From the NCBI RefSeq assembly GCF_000701685.1, contig NZ_KL370813.1:1-64000 (forward strand): 64,000 nt of DNA, given 5' to 3'. Under the pieces are notes generated by a model. That model searched no databases. It had not been told where the DNA came from and saw only the letters and a program-made list of their open reading frames with translations. The stretch comes from Gemella sanguinis ATCC 700632 (GTDB taxonomy: Bacteria > Bacillota > Bacilli > Staphylococcales > Gemellaceae). Of the stretch, positions 37,220 through 46,218 are shown in pieces. Numbering within the stretch: position 1 is the stretch's first letter; each line of letters opens with the position of its first letter. Made by a program: the position numbers and the translations under genes.

Positions 37220-38581
37220 TTATTCACCATAGCTTTTTGAAACGAATCTATTATATCGTTTCATAAATGCTAATTCCGCTGTACCTGTTTGACCATTTCT
37301 GTTTTTAGCTATAATAACTTCAACAGTAGAAACGTCACTAGGTTCTTGAACTTCATTTTCGTCCGCATCTTCACTTCTATAGTAATCTGAACGATATAAG
37401 AATGATACAATATCGGCATCTTGCTCAATACTTCCAGATTCTCTAAGGTCACTCATCATAGGACGTTTATCGTGACGCGATTCAACACTACGTGATAACT
37501 GTGATAATGCTATAACTGGACAGTCCAATTCCCTAGCCATTTGTTTTAAACTACGAGAAATCTCAGAAACCTCTTGTTGTCTATTATCTGTTCTTTTACT
37601 TCCTTGTAAAAGTTGTAAATAGTCGATAACAACAAGATCTAAACCATGTTCATTTTTTAGAAGTTTACATTTCGCTTTAACTTCATTAACTTTTATAAAT
37701 GCACTATCCTCGATAAAAATATTTTTCTGATTTAAGAAATGAACAGCTGTTTCTAGCTTCATCATGTCATCATTATCTAAAGTACCTTTTTTGATTTTTT
37801 CAGAGTCTAACATTCCTTCACTGCAAATCATCCTAGATACCAATTGATCTGCACCCATCTCTAAAGAGAATAAAGCTACTGTTTTTTTCTCACTCTCATC
37901 TCTATGGTTCTTACCTGCTACATTTAAGGCAATGTTTAATGCAAAGGCTGTTTTCCCCATAGAAGGACGAGCTGCTAAAATTACTAGGTCTCCTTTTCCT
38001 AATCCAACAATTTGGTCTAATGTACTAAACCCTGTTGGTATAGCGATATTTTGACCCTCTCCAGACATACGTGCTACTATTTCTTGGAATACTTCACCAG
38101 TTATATCTTTCATATTTTTGAACTGTGAAGTTTTTGCTCGTTCCATAGCTCTTTCCACTTGGTCGAATAAAGTAGCAGTTAATGAATCGATATCAGCATT
38201 CCCTTGATTCATCTCCTCAGTACTGCTTAATAAAACTGAACGAATTTCACGATATATAGAATATCGTTTCACTAAGTTCGCATAATGCATTATATTACGT
38301 GTACTTGGCGTAATATCATAAAGCTCCACTATATATAATGAGGCATCCATAGATTTGAATGCCCCACTATTATTAATTTCTTCAAATATTGTAGTGGTAT
38401 CAGGTATTATTTCCGCTTCATCTAAACGTAAAATAGCATTATAAATATCCTTGTTTTTTTCATCATAAAAGTCTTCTGCATCTACTGCAGCTTTAACTTC
38501 TACTAATTTTTCTGGCTCTTGCATAAGAGCTCCAAGCAGAGATTGCTCTGCTAAAATAACAGAATCTATATGATATTTCAT
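37220..38581 (-). CDS. dnaB: Replicative DNA helicase
   Basis: 453 residues, hexameric fork helicase (called DnaC in Bacillus). N-terminal primase-binding domain (1-105), ATPase with Walker A AARPSMGKTAFALNI, Walker B VVIDYLQLLQG, and the arginine-finger block SRSVESRHDKRPMMSDLRESGSIE (given here in two parts: SRSVESRHDKRP, MMSDLRESGSIE). Follows rplI by 19 bases in the classic rplI-dnaB order of Bacilli. Confidence 0.97.
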   Translation of the reverse strand: MKYHIDSVILAEQSLLGALMQEPEKLVEVKAAVDAEDFYDEKNKDIYNAILRLDEAEIIPDTTTIFEEINNSGAFKSMDASLYIVELYDITPSTRNIMHYANLVKRYSIYREIRSVLLSSTEEMNQGNADIDSLTATLFDQVERAMERAKTSQFKNMKDITGEVFQEIVARMSGEGQNIAIPTGFSTLDQIVGLGKGDLVILAARPSMGKTAFALNIALNVAGKNHRDESEKKTVALFSLEMGADQLVSRMICSEGMLDSEKIKKGTLDNDDMMKLETAVHFLNQKNIFIEDSAFIKVNEVKAKCKLLKNEHGLDLVVIDYLQLLQGSKRTDNRQQEVSEISRSLKQMARELDCPVIALSQLSRSVESRHDKRPMMSDLRESGSIEQDADIVSFLYRSDYYRSEDADENEVQEPSDVSTVEVIIAKNRNGQTGTAELAFMKRYNRFVSKSYGE

Positions 38582-38600
38582 TCTTCCACCTACATAATTA

Positions 38601-39044
38601 TTATTGTTCCACTACATGAACTTTAATAGTTCCTTCTACTTGACTGTGTAATTTAATTTTTACATTTGTATATCCTAAAGCTTGGATTCCATGTGGTAAA
38701 TCAATTTTTTTCTTATCTACTTTAAGATCATGTTGTTTTTTAAGTTCTTCAACAATTTGTTTTGAAGAAACTGATCCAAATAATCTTCCACCTTCTCCAG
38801 CTTTAACAGCAATTTTAACTTCAACATCTTCTAATTGTTTTGCTAATAATTTAGCTTGAACTAATTCTTCTTGCTTATCTTTTTCAACACGTTTTTGTTG
38901 TCCTTTTAATGTAGCCATATTAGCATTAGTTGCTTGAACTGCTTTTTTATTTGTGATTAAGAATTTTGCATATCCGTCAGCAATTTCCTTAACGTCTCCT
39001 TTTTTACCTTTACCTTTTACATCTTCTAAAAATATAACTTTCAT
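38601..39044 (-). CDS. rplI: 50S ribosomal protein L9 (bL9)
   Basis: 147 residues, standard length. Begins [20 protein letters not shown] and has [13 protein letters not shown], the rRNA-binding N-terminal domain, followed by a long connecting helix and the C-terminal domain [14 protein letters not shown]. Lies between gdpP and dnaB; AAAGGAG site. Confidence 0.97.
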   Translation of the reverse strand: MKVIFLEDVKGKGKKGDVKEIADGYAKFLITNKKAVQATNANMATLKGQQKRVEKDKQEELVQAKLLAKQLEDVEVKIAVKAGEGGRLFGSVSSKQIVEELKKQHDLKVDKKKIDLPHGIQALGYTNVKIKLHSQVEGTIKVHVVEQ

Positions 39045-39088
39045 TACCCTATCTCCTTTAAATAAAATTCACTTTTAAATTTATTAAA

Positions 39089-41038
39089 CTACTGTAATAA
39101 TACGTGATCTATTGCATCATTTAATCTTGACACTGCTGTATCAATGTCAACACCCTCTATTTGAGTAGCAGCATTAGCAAGGTGTCCACCTCCGCCAAGC
39201 TCTTCCATTACTAACTGAACATTCATATTACCTAATGATCTAGCAGAAATACCTACTCTATTTTTATCTAAGTATCCAACTGCAAAACTACATTCAATAC
39301 CTTTTAAAGTAAGTAGTAAATCAGCACTTTGAGCTAACATAACGTTTGTATATGTTTTTTCACTTGGCGCTTTAGCTATTACTATTTCTGGTGTTTTCTG
39401 AATAGAATTATTAATAATTTCTACTCTATTCATAAAGTTTTCAATTGGTTCTTTTAAGATAGTTTTTACTTTAGTTGGGTCTGCTCCATTACTTCTTAAA
39501 TAAGCAGCAGCATCAAATGTTCTTGAACCGGTTCTTATTGAGAAGTTTTGAGTATCAACTACTATACCACCTAGCATAATTGTTGCTCCTAGTGGTGTAA
39601 TTTTTTCAATTTTTGTTTGATATTCAATCAATTCAGCTATTAACTCTGATGATGATGACGCATATGGTTCTATATACGTTAATAGCGGATTTGTTATTAT
39701 ATCTTCACCACGTCTATGGTGGTCAATTATAACTTTTTTGTTTGCTTTTGATAATATCGCAGCATCTATAACACGTGAAGCATCTGAAGTATCTACAATA
39801 ATCAATGTTGTTTGAGGTGTCATTAACTCCCAAGCTTCATCACTATTAATGAATACTTTCGCCAATGTTTCATCAGTATTTTCAATTTCTAACATAACTT
39901 TTTGAATAGTTTCATCTTTATCACTGTCATTTAAAATTATGTAACAATCTTTTCCTACTATTTTTGAAAAAGTATAAATACCTACACAACCTCCAATAGC
40001 ATCGAAGTCAGGACGTTTATGCCCCATAACTATAACTTTATCACTATCAGAAATAATATCAGCAAGGGCATTTGATATAACTCTTGCCTTAATTCTTGTA
40101 CGTTTTTCTTGCGGATTAGTTTTACCTCCATAAAACTTAATCGTTCCATCAACGTCTTTCATAGCAACTTGGTCTCCACCTCGTCCTAATGCAAGGTCTA
40201 GAGAACTTTTTGCTAATTCACCAAGCTCCGGTAAGAAATCTGTTCCCATCCCTACACCAATACTAAGGGTAATTGGTGCATCAAATTCTTCTTTTAAGTT
40301 TCTAATTGAATCTAATATTTGGAACTTATCTTTTTCTATCTTTTTAAGATCTTTAACATTTAAAAGACCTATAAATCTATCTTCATCTAATCGTTTTAAA
40401 TAAATACTATTTTTCTTAGCCCAATCAGTTAAAATTCTAACTACAGTGGCATCAAAGCTACTTGCCACTTCATCATCTAATGAGTCATAAACATCTTCAT
40501 AGTTATCAAGACTTAAGTTTAAAATAATAGGTCTTGTATCACGAAATCTCTGCATTACTACTTTACTTTCAGTAATATCAAAGAAGTAAATATAACCACT
40601 ATCTTTTTGATAATTAACTTTGTAATGTTTCCCAAAAATTTCGAACTGATTATCAACTGGTGTTTCTACATCAAAGATTTCTTCAATTTCAGGCATAAGT
40701 TCTAGTATATTAACACCTTTTATTTCTTCAACTTTTATATGTTTATAAATAAAATTATTTGCCCATTCTATATTTTTATTTTCATCTATCACTATAATAC
40801 CAATAGGAAATTTATTTATTCCTTTTTCAGACGAATCTTTTATTCGATTAGTTAGCTTGCTAACATATTTTTCAGTTTGTTCAGCAACTTTTTTAGAATA
40901 ATAGTAGATAGGGATTAGTGCAAGAAGCAACACTAAGAAATATATAGCTAAGCTTTCTAAACTTAGTAGACCTATTACTATAGCACCTAAAATAACAATC
41001 GCTAAAATAATTAATTCATACTTTCTTTTTGCATTCAT
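39089..41038 (-). CDS. gdpP: Cyclic-di-AMP phosphodiesterase GdpP
   Basis: 649 residues in the plasma membrane. Two N-terminal helices (about 8-48), a PAS domain (about 60-165), a degenerate GGDEF domain (about 170-300, with GRGGDQV) and a C-terminal DHH/DHHA1 domain (about 330-649) with VMGHKRPDFDAIGG, IIDHHRRGED and GGGGHLANAA. It hydrolyses c-di-AMP to pApA. Starts two bases after the yybS stop codon. Confidence 0.96.
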   Translation of the reverse strand: MNAKRKYELIILAIVILGAIVIGLLSLESLAIYFLVLLLALIPIYYYSKKVAEQTEKYVSKLTNRIKDSSEKGINKFPIGIIVIDENKNIEWANNFIYKHIKVEEIKGVNILELMPEIEEIFDVETPVDNQFEIFGKHYKVNYQKDSGYIYFFDITESKVVMQRFRDTRPIILNLSLDNYEDVYDSLDDEVASSFDATVVRILTDWAKKNSIYLKRLDEDRFIGLLNVKDLKKIEKDKFQILDSIRNLKEEFDAPITLSIGVGMGTDFLPELGELAKSSLDLALGRGGDQVAMKDVDGTIKFYGGKTNPQEKRTRIKARVISNALADIISDSDKVIVMGHKRPDFDAIGGCVGIYTFSKIVGKDCYIILNDSDKDETIQKVMLEIENTDETLAKVFINSDEAWELMTPQTTLIIVDTSDASRVIDAAILSKANKKVIIDHHRRGEDIITNPLLTYIEPYASSSSELIAELIEYQTKIEKITPLGATIMLGGIVVDTQNFSIRTGSRTFDAAAYLRSNGADPTKVKTILKEPIENFMNRVEIINNSIQKTPEIVIAKAPSEKTYTNVMLAQSADLLLTLKGIECSFAVGYLDKNRVGISARSLGNMNVQLVMEELGGGGHLANAATQIEGVDIDTAVSRLNDAIDHVLLQ

Positions 41039-41040
41039 CG

Positions 41041-42036
41041 CTATCTTCCTTTCTTCATAATAATATAATTTTCTCTCAGCTTAAATACACTGTCTACAAA
41101 CCCAAGCATTTCTAAAATTGGATTAAATATTATAAACAATATAACTAACATTATTTTTATACTAGTTTCATTTTCTTTTAATTCAGCAAAGAAAAATGCT
41201 GTAAATAAACCATTAAGTGCAAAGACAAGTCCTAATATAGTATTAGTATTTTGCAATAATACATACCAAAAATTATTAGAATTATCTCCTACTTGCACAC
41301 CTACTATTAACTCTATAATAACTAAAACTATATAGATGTTCGCAATACGAGGACTTAGAGTAATTCTACTAAACTTAGGAAACGTAGGAATAATAATATA
41401 TTCTCTTCCTAACATAGATAATGTATATTGAACTAATAGTAAACTGTATAAGAATAACGTAATAAACAATGTTACAGGGAAAGTTCTTTTCAACGAATCA
41501 ATCGTTGATAATAAGACACTTTTATCAATAGTCTGATTAGAAAGTGTACTTTCTTTTTGAATATCATTTACAAATTGATTAATTTGTTCATTTGTAATAT
41601 TTAAAATTCCATTTTTTACTAATAATGCTGTGTAAATAGCAATTCCTAAAAATAAAAATGCAGAAACTGCTGTAACTAGAAACACCTTAGAGTTTCTTGT
41701 TACTATAGATTGATACACAATAAACGCTAGTACCATATGCATAGTAAACCAAAATAGCATATATGGACTTGAGAAAAACATCAATATTACAACACCAGAT
41801 AAAACCAGTGGTAAGTAGTATTTCAGCCCTCTAGCTCCTAATACATAAGTTAAAGGAAATACTGCTAGAAAAGCACCTATTTCCACAACATTAAGTAAAG
41901 CACTTAAAACAACTAACGCAATAAAAGTAAGTGAATAAACAATTATTTTAGTATTACTAGGCTTTTTAAAGAAAAATTTATTCTCTAATAATTTCTCTAA
42001 TTCTTTTTTTAGACTTTCTGAAATGTTATTATTCAA
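41041..42036 (-). CDS. YybS-like DUF2232 membrane protein
   Basis: 331 residues with about eight hydrophobic helices. It stands immediately before gdpP as DUF2232/YybS does throughout Bacilli. Motifs such as GAFLAVFPLTYVLGARG and LGFVDSVFKLREN fit the family. Role unknown; it resembles substrate-binding membrane proteins of transport systems. First gene of the six-gene unit to the RDD protein. Confidence 0.85.
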   Translation of the reverse strand: MNNNISESLKKELEKLLENKFFFKKPSNTKIIVYSLTFIALVVLSALLNVVEIGAFLAVFPLTYVLGARGLKYYLPLVLSGVVILMFFSSPYMLFWFTMHMVLAFIVYQSIVTRNSKVFLVTAVSAFLFLGIAIYTALLVKNGILNITNEQINQFVNDIQKESTLSNQTIDKSVLLSTIDSLKRTFPVTLFITLFLYSLLLVQYTLSMLGREYIIIPTFPKFSRITLSPRIANIYIVLVIIELIVGVQVGDNSNNFWYVLLQNTNTILGLVFALNGLFTAFFFAELKENETSIKIMLVILFIIFNPILEMLGFVDSVFKLRENYIIMKKGR

Positions 42037-42089
42037 TTTAACACTCCTTTTTCGTTTTTTATAGAGAACCTCTGTTCTATATCCTATTA

Positions 42090-42098
42090 ATTATACCA
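42090..42098 (-). promoter_or_regulatory. Extended -10 promoter of the yybS-dnaB run
   Basis: Minus strand TGGTATAAT (box 42090-42095); a -35 of TTTAAA lies 17 bases upstream. The leader contains the inverted repeat AGAAC-AGAG-GTTCT. Confidence 0.55.
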
Positions 42099-42262
42099 AA
42101 TTTTACTACTTTTTTAAAGGAAAATAAAATTTAATATTTCACTATTAATCTTTCAATTTAAAACAATTTTTTTGAATTTTATCCATTGTTTTCCCCTTAA
42201 TTTTTGAAAAGACATAAAAATTGAAAAATCTTTATTAAATTACTATATTTTTTTATTTTATA

Positions 42263-42291
42263 TTGACAAAATCTAAACTTCAACTTATCAT
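42263..42291 (+). promoter_or_regulatory. Promoter of the carboxypeptidase unit
   Basis: TTGACA (42263-42268), 17-base spacer, TATCAT (42286-42291). The ribosome site AAAGGAG follows after about 70 bases of leader. Confidence 0.7.
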
Positions 42292-42368
42292 ATATAACAT
42301 AGGAGAAATACGTATAAAATTATAGTATTCTTATAAAGTATGTTTTTATTAAGGAAAGGAGAAAATTT

Positions 42369-43166
42369 ATGAAAAGACATATTATAACTATTGTTACTGT
42401 TAGTATAATTGTCCTTACATTTGCTCTTGGTGGTCTATATTATTTAACAAAAGATGACGAAAGTTCTTCTAACTCAAATACTTCATCAACAAATAATACA
42501 TCCGAAACAAAAAAAGACAATAATAATTCAAACAGTTCTAATAATCAAAGTAACTCTAAAAATTCTGACAACAAAGAAAACTCAGAATCACAAAAAGGTA
42601 AAACTCCAGAAACTGTTAGTGAACCTACTGTTATAAACGGTATAGTACTAGCTAACAAAAAACACCCTTTACCTAAAAACTATAACCCTGGTGAAGATCC
42701 AACAGCGAGAAAAAATGTTAATAAGCTAATTAAAGATGCTCAAAGCGCTGGAATGGATATTACAAATCAAGTATCAGGATTTAGATCTTATGAGACACAA
42801 GTTGGCTTATATAACAACTATGTATCTGCACACGGAAAAGCAGAAGCGGATAGATTCTCAGCTCGTCCTGGATACAGTGAACACCAAACAGGTTTAGTAT
42901 TTGACCTTATCGATAGCGATGGTCAGCTGCTAGGTTCTGAAGGAACAAGCGAACGTAGTAAAAAAGCTGCTCAATGGCTTGCTAATAACGCACATAAATA
43001 TGGATTTATCGTTAGATATAAACCAGAATTCGTAGAAAAAACTGGTTACATGGAAGAAAGCTGGCATATTAGATATGTTGGTCAAGATGTCGCAAAAATA
43101 CTTTATGAAAAAAATATTCCACTTGAAGAGTACCTAAATGCTCCAGGTGGAGACTACGCAGAATAA
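42369..43166 (+). CDS. Membrane-anchored D,D-carboxypeptidase (VanY/M15B)
   Basis: 265 residues. One N-terminal membrane helix (5-27) without a lipobox, a Ser/Asn/Lys-rich linker (28-80) and an extracellular M15B peptidase domain. The zinc and catalytic motif set is SEHQTGLVFDLID (His and Asp ligands) and GYMEESWHIRYVG (Glu base, His ligand), with VSGFRSYETQVGLYNNY before it. It trims the terminal D-Ala of peptidoglycan stems or related links. Cotranscribed with the SH3 protein 18 bases downstream. Confidence 0.92.
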   Translation: MKRHIITIVTVSIIVLTFALGGLYYLTKDDESSSNSNTSSTNNTSETKKDNNNSNSSNNQSNSKNSDNKENSESQKGKTPETVSEPTVINGIVLANKKHPLPKNYNPGEDPTARKNVNKLIKDAQSAGMDITNQVSGFRSYETQVGLYNNYVSAHGKAEADRFSARPGYSEHQTGLVFDLIDSDGQLLGSEGTSERSKKAAQWLANNAHKYGFIVRYKPEFVEKTGYMEESWHIRYVGQDVAKILYEKNIPLEEYLNAPGGDYAE

Positions 43167-43184
43167 TAATAAAAGGAGAAATTT

Positions 43185-44231
43185 ATGAATAATCAAAACC
43201 CAAATAACAACAGGAATTATAATTCCCAGAATAATAATCCTAATTACAATAACGATCAATATAACAACTATCCAAATGACCAATATAATCAATATAACGA
43301 GCAATACAATAACCCTGATTATAACGGTCAATATAATAATCCTGGTTACACTGGTCAACAATATGATAACCAAAATACTCAATACAACAATACGGTTAAT
43401 GACCAACAATATTATAATCAACAAAACAACCAACAGTATAATGTACCACCGGTAAATCCTAACTATAACAATTATAACGACAATAATAATTATAATGACA
43501 ACAATAGTTATAACGAAGAACCTAAAAAAGAAAAGAAAAAGAGCCCTATTCCAATAATTATTACAGCTGTAGTAACTTTCTTAGTTCTAGTTGTAGGTCT
43601 ATATTTCGGATATAATAAGTTTATGAAAAAAGAAAATGTTGTAGATGTTTCAGCTTATGAAATTAATTTCGTAACTTATGGTACAAATGGAGAAGGAAAA
43701 CCTGAAGTAGATATTAAAAAAATCCCAGAAGTAGCTAATACTTCTACTGAGATTTCTAACTTCTTATCAAAACCTGATATTTCTTACGATAAAAAAGAAA
43801 ACTTAAAAAATGGTGATAAAGTAGAAGTTACTATTACTTTAAATCATAATACAGCACAAAAATTAAAATTAGATACAAAAGGTGAATTCAAACGTACATT
43901 CACTGTAAATGGTCTAAATGAGAAAGAAAAAGAGAAAGAAAAAGAAAAAGAAACTATTATAGTTAAAGATAACTCTTCTAGTTCTTCTAACTCTTCTAGT
44001 TCTGGTAGTAATCGTACATACTTCAGTAATAGACCTGCTAAAATATATGTAGATGCTGGGGTTAACCTAAGAAGTTCTTCAAATGATTCAAGCTCTGTTC
44101 TAGATACTGCTAAAAAAGGTGATACAGTATATGTTGATTTCACTGAAAGAAACTCTAAAGGAGAAGAGTGGTCTTACGTAACTTACAAAGGAAAACAAGG
44201 TTGGATGAGAACCGATCTTATTGGACACTAA
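43185..44231 (+). CDS. Membrane protein with Asn/Gln/Tyr-rich tail and extracellular SH3 domain
   Basis: 348 residues in four blocks. Residues 1-110 are almost wholly Asn, Tyr, Gln, Pro and Asp with YNN, QYN and GQY repeats and only one Arg. A Lys-rich stop (113-119), one membrane helix (about 121-142) and a beta-rich part (about 153-245, ending RTFTVNGL) follow. Then a Lys-Glu repeat and Ser linker (246-276), and a bacterial SH3 domain (287-346: GVNLRSSSN, GDTVYVDF, GWMRTDLIG). By the positive-inside rule the N/Q/Y tail is cytoplasmic and the SH3 domain faces the wall. No known function; its partner gene suggests a cell-wall role. Confidence 0.8.
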   Translation: MNNQNPNNNRNYNSQNNNPNYNNDQYNNYPNDQYNQYNEQYNNPDYNGQYNNPGYTGQQYDNQNTQYNNTVNDQQYYNQQNNQQYNVPPVNPNYNNYNDNNNYNDNNSYNEEPKKEKKKSPIPIIITAVVTFLVLVVGLYFGYNKFMKKENVVDVSAYEINFVTYGTNGEGKPEVDIKKIPEVANTSTEISNFLSKPDISYDKKENLKNGDKVEVTITLNHNTAQKLKLDTKGEFKRTFTVNGLNEKEKEKEKEKETIIVKDNSSSSSNSSSSGSNRTYFSNRPAKIYVDAGVNLRSSSNDSSSVLDTAKKGDTVYVDFTERNSKGEEWSYVTYKGKQGWMRTDLIGH

Positions 44232-44237
44232 AAATAA

Positions 44238-44274
44238 AAAAAGGAACTGACTAAAAAGTCAGATCCTTTTTTTA
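44238..44274. terminator. Bidirectional terminator after the SH3 gene
   Basis: aaaaggaactgac / gtcagatcctttt with T and A tracts; also ends the MFS gene on the minus strand. Confidence 0.8.
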
Positions 44275-45546
44275 TTTATCTTTTACTCTAAGCTTAACCA
44301 TTAGCATACTTAATAATGTAATACCTATAACTATTAAGAATATTGCTTTACTTTGGTCAAAACCGAATAAACCATTAGCTACATGTTTAGCTATCCAAAC
44401 ATATACATAATCACCATAGAAAATTCCTAGTGCAAAGAATGCTTGATATATTCCCATACTTACATTTCTATACTCTCTATCAAAATATTGCATAGCAAGA
44501 GAGATAAGCACGTTATATGCTCCACCATAACCTAAACCATTTAGAATATAACTAAAGTAAATTATATATGGATTATTTACATATAGAGCTATAATGTAGA
44601 ATGCTAACGCACAACCAAACATAAATAGTAATGTTTTTTGTAGCCCCCATTTTCTTGTGAAATACACCCCTACTAAAACACCTGCTATTAGCTGTGGAAT
44701 AGCAAACACAGCATCCATATAAGCAAGCATAAGAGGACTCATTCCTAATGAAGTTTTTCCGTATGCTATCATATTAGCTCCACTTGTCGCAAACTTCACA
44801 AATGAAAGTAATAAGGCCATTATACAAACATAGATAAAACTTCCATGTTTTAATACTACTTTAACTTTATCGAATGAAAAACCACTATTAACTGGACGAT
44901 AGTCTTTCATCATAAATGTTAAAATAAATGTTGCAACAGCCAATATACCTGATACTATCCACATATAATTAAAATGTTTATATTCATTTATAGTAAAGAT
45001 ATATTGTATTGGTGCTGCGATAAATTCAGCAAGAAGCGGCGCTACTGATAAAATAGATACTGATAACGCAGCTTTTTCTTTAGAGAAAGTCTCCGAAAAC
45101 ATAACATTAAACAATGCTAACATTGTCGCACTTATACCTAAAGATAACGATGATAAATATAAAGTAGTATAACTACCATTAAAGGCTACTAAAAACGAAG
45201 TTACAATTAGTAAAAACAGTGATATTTGAACGAATATTTTACGTCGTCTAAATATATCACTCGCTATAAACATAGGTAATCTTACTATTAAACTCATCAA
45301 ACCATATCCTGCAGCTATTTGAGAAGCTAAAAGAGGTGTTAATGATAATCCTCCATTTTCTACAGGAGTAATAGCATAGAGCTTTCTATACGCCCTAATA
45401 ATACTAATTGCCGACCAAAATAATACTAATATCCAAAATATAATTATTTGATCCTTCTTCAATTCAAATTTTTTCGTTAAGTAATAAACTAATACCAAAA
45501 TAAGTACTATCATTATTAGTGAAAATAAAATTTTTGTTTTAACCAT
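44272..45546 (-). CDS. Major facilitator superfamily transporter
   Basis: 424 residues with about twelve membrane helices and a central loop (MMKDYRPVNSGFSFDKVKVV). The cytoplasmic motif after helix 2 is SDIFRRRKIFVQ, a variant of the MFS motif A (GxLaDrxGrk). Substrate not recognisable. The AGGAG site directly abuts the ATG at 45546; an in-frame stop just upstream excludes an earlier start, so the start may be inefficient or the next ATG 33 bases in may be used. Confidence 0.85.
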   Translation of the reverse strand: MVKTKILFSLIMIVLILVLVYYLTKKFELKKDQIIIFWILVLFWSAISIIRAYRKLYAITPVENGGLSLTPLLASQIAAGYGLMSLIVRLPMFIASDIFRRRKIFVQISLFLLIVTSFLVAFNGSYTTLYLSSLSLGISATMLALFNVMFSETFSKEKAALSVSILSVAPLLAEFIAAPIQYIFTINEYKHFNYMWIVSGILAVATFILTFMMKDYRPVNSGFSFDKVKVVLKHGSFIYVCIMALLLSFVKFATSGANMIAYGKTSLGMSPLMLAYMDAVFAIPQLIAGVLVGVYFTRKWGLQKTLLFMFGCALAFYIIALYVNNPYIIYFSYILNGLGYGGAYNVLISLAMQYFDREYRNVSMGIYQAFFALGIFYGDYVYVWIAKHVANGLFGFDQSKAIFLIVIGITLLSMLMVKLRVKDK

Positions 45547-45622
45547 CTCCTAACTATTTTTTTAACTTATAAATTATACCACAAAACAGAAAAATACGTA
45601 TAGTAAATACATCATATTTTTT

Positions 45623-46216
45623 CTATGATTTAGCTAATGTTAAAAAGCAAATTTCCGCATCAGGGAATCTTTCCTTTAACACTTCTGCACAACTTATTAA
45701 CGTATTACCACTCGTTATTACATCATCTACTATCAAGATTCTCTTAGGATATTTTTCAAAATTTAGATTATCTATAATTCTAAACTTATGCTTTTCACGT
45801 TTTTTATGAAGTTTTGATTGTTTTTCTCGATAGTCACATTGCAAGGTGTTAGTGTATTTCACATTACAAACATTGCACAACTGCGCTATATGATCAAAAC
45901 CTCTAGTGTATTTCCTCGTATTATTTATCGGCACTATTGTAACGAGATTAAACTTATATTTTTTAAAAAACAAGCTAAAAAGCTCTCTAAATCTTTCCGC
46001 TTTATGAATAGCCCCAGAGTATTTAATATTATATATAATCTCCTTTAAAAACTCATAATCACCAAAATAATACAAGGTATATTCTGCTAGTTCAGTTATA
46101 TTTATGTCAATATTATATTTGCATTCTCCACATAAAACTAAACTATCCTTTTTAGAAAAAACATTATTAAAACTGAGTTTTTCCACTATCTCTTTCTTAC
46201 AATACATACATTTCAT
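45623..46216 (-). CDS. comFC: ComF-family phosphoribosyltransferase-like protein
   Basis: 197 residues. The N terminus has four Cys in two pairs (CMYC, CGEC) for zinc, followed by a phosphoribosyltransferase fold with RGFDHIAQLCNVC and the PRPP loop RILIVDDVITSGNTL. ComFC is needed for DNA uptake in Bacillus and pairs with the ComFA helicase. It starts two bases after the comFA stop, so coupled translation is likely. Confidence 0.92.
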   Translation of the reverse strand: MKCMYCKKEIVEKLSFNNVFSKKDSLVLCGECKYNIDINITELAEYTLYYFGDYEFLKEIIYNIKYSGAIHKAERFRELFSLFFKKYKFNLVTIVPINNTRKYTRGFDHIAQLCNVCNVKYTNTLQCDYREKQSKLHKKREKHKFRIIDNLNFEKYPKRILIVDDVITSGNTLISCAEVLKERFPDAEICFLTLAKS

Positions 46217-46218
46217 AT

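Noticed and set aside
43134-43433. Hydrophobic open frame on the minus strand opposite the N/Q/Y tail
   Set aside because: It is the complement of an Asn/Tyr-repeat coding region, has no ribosome site and is an artefact of repeat composition.
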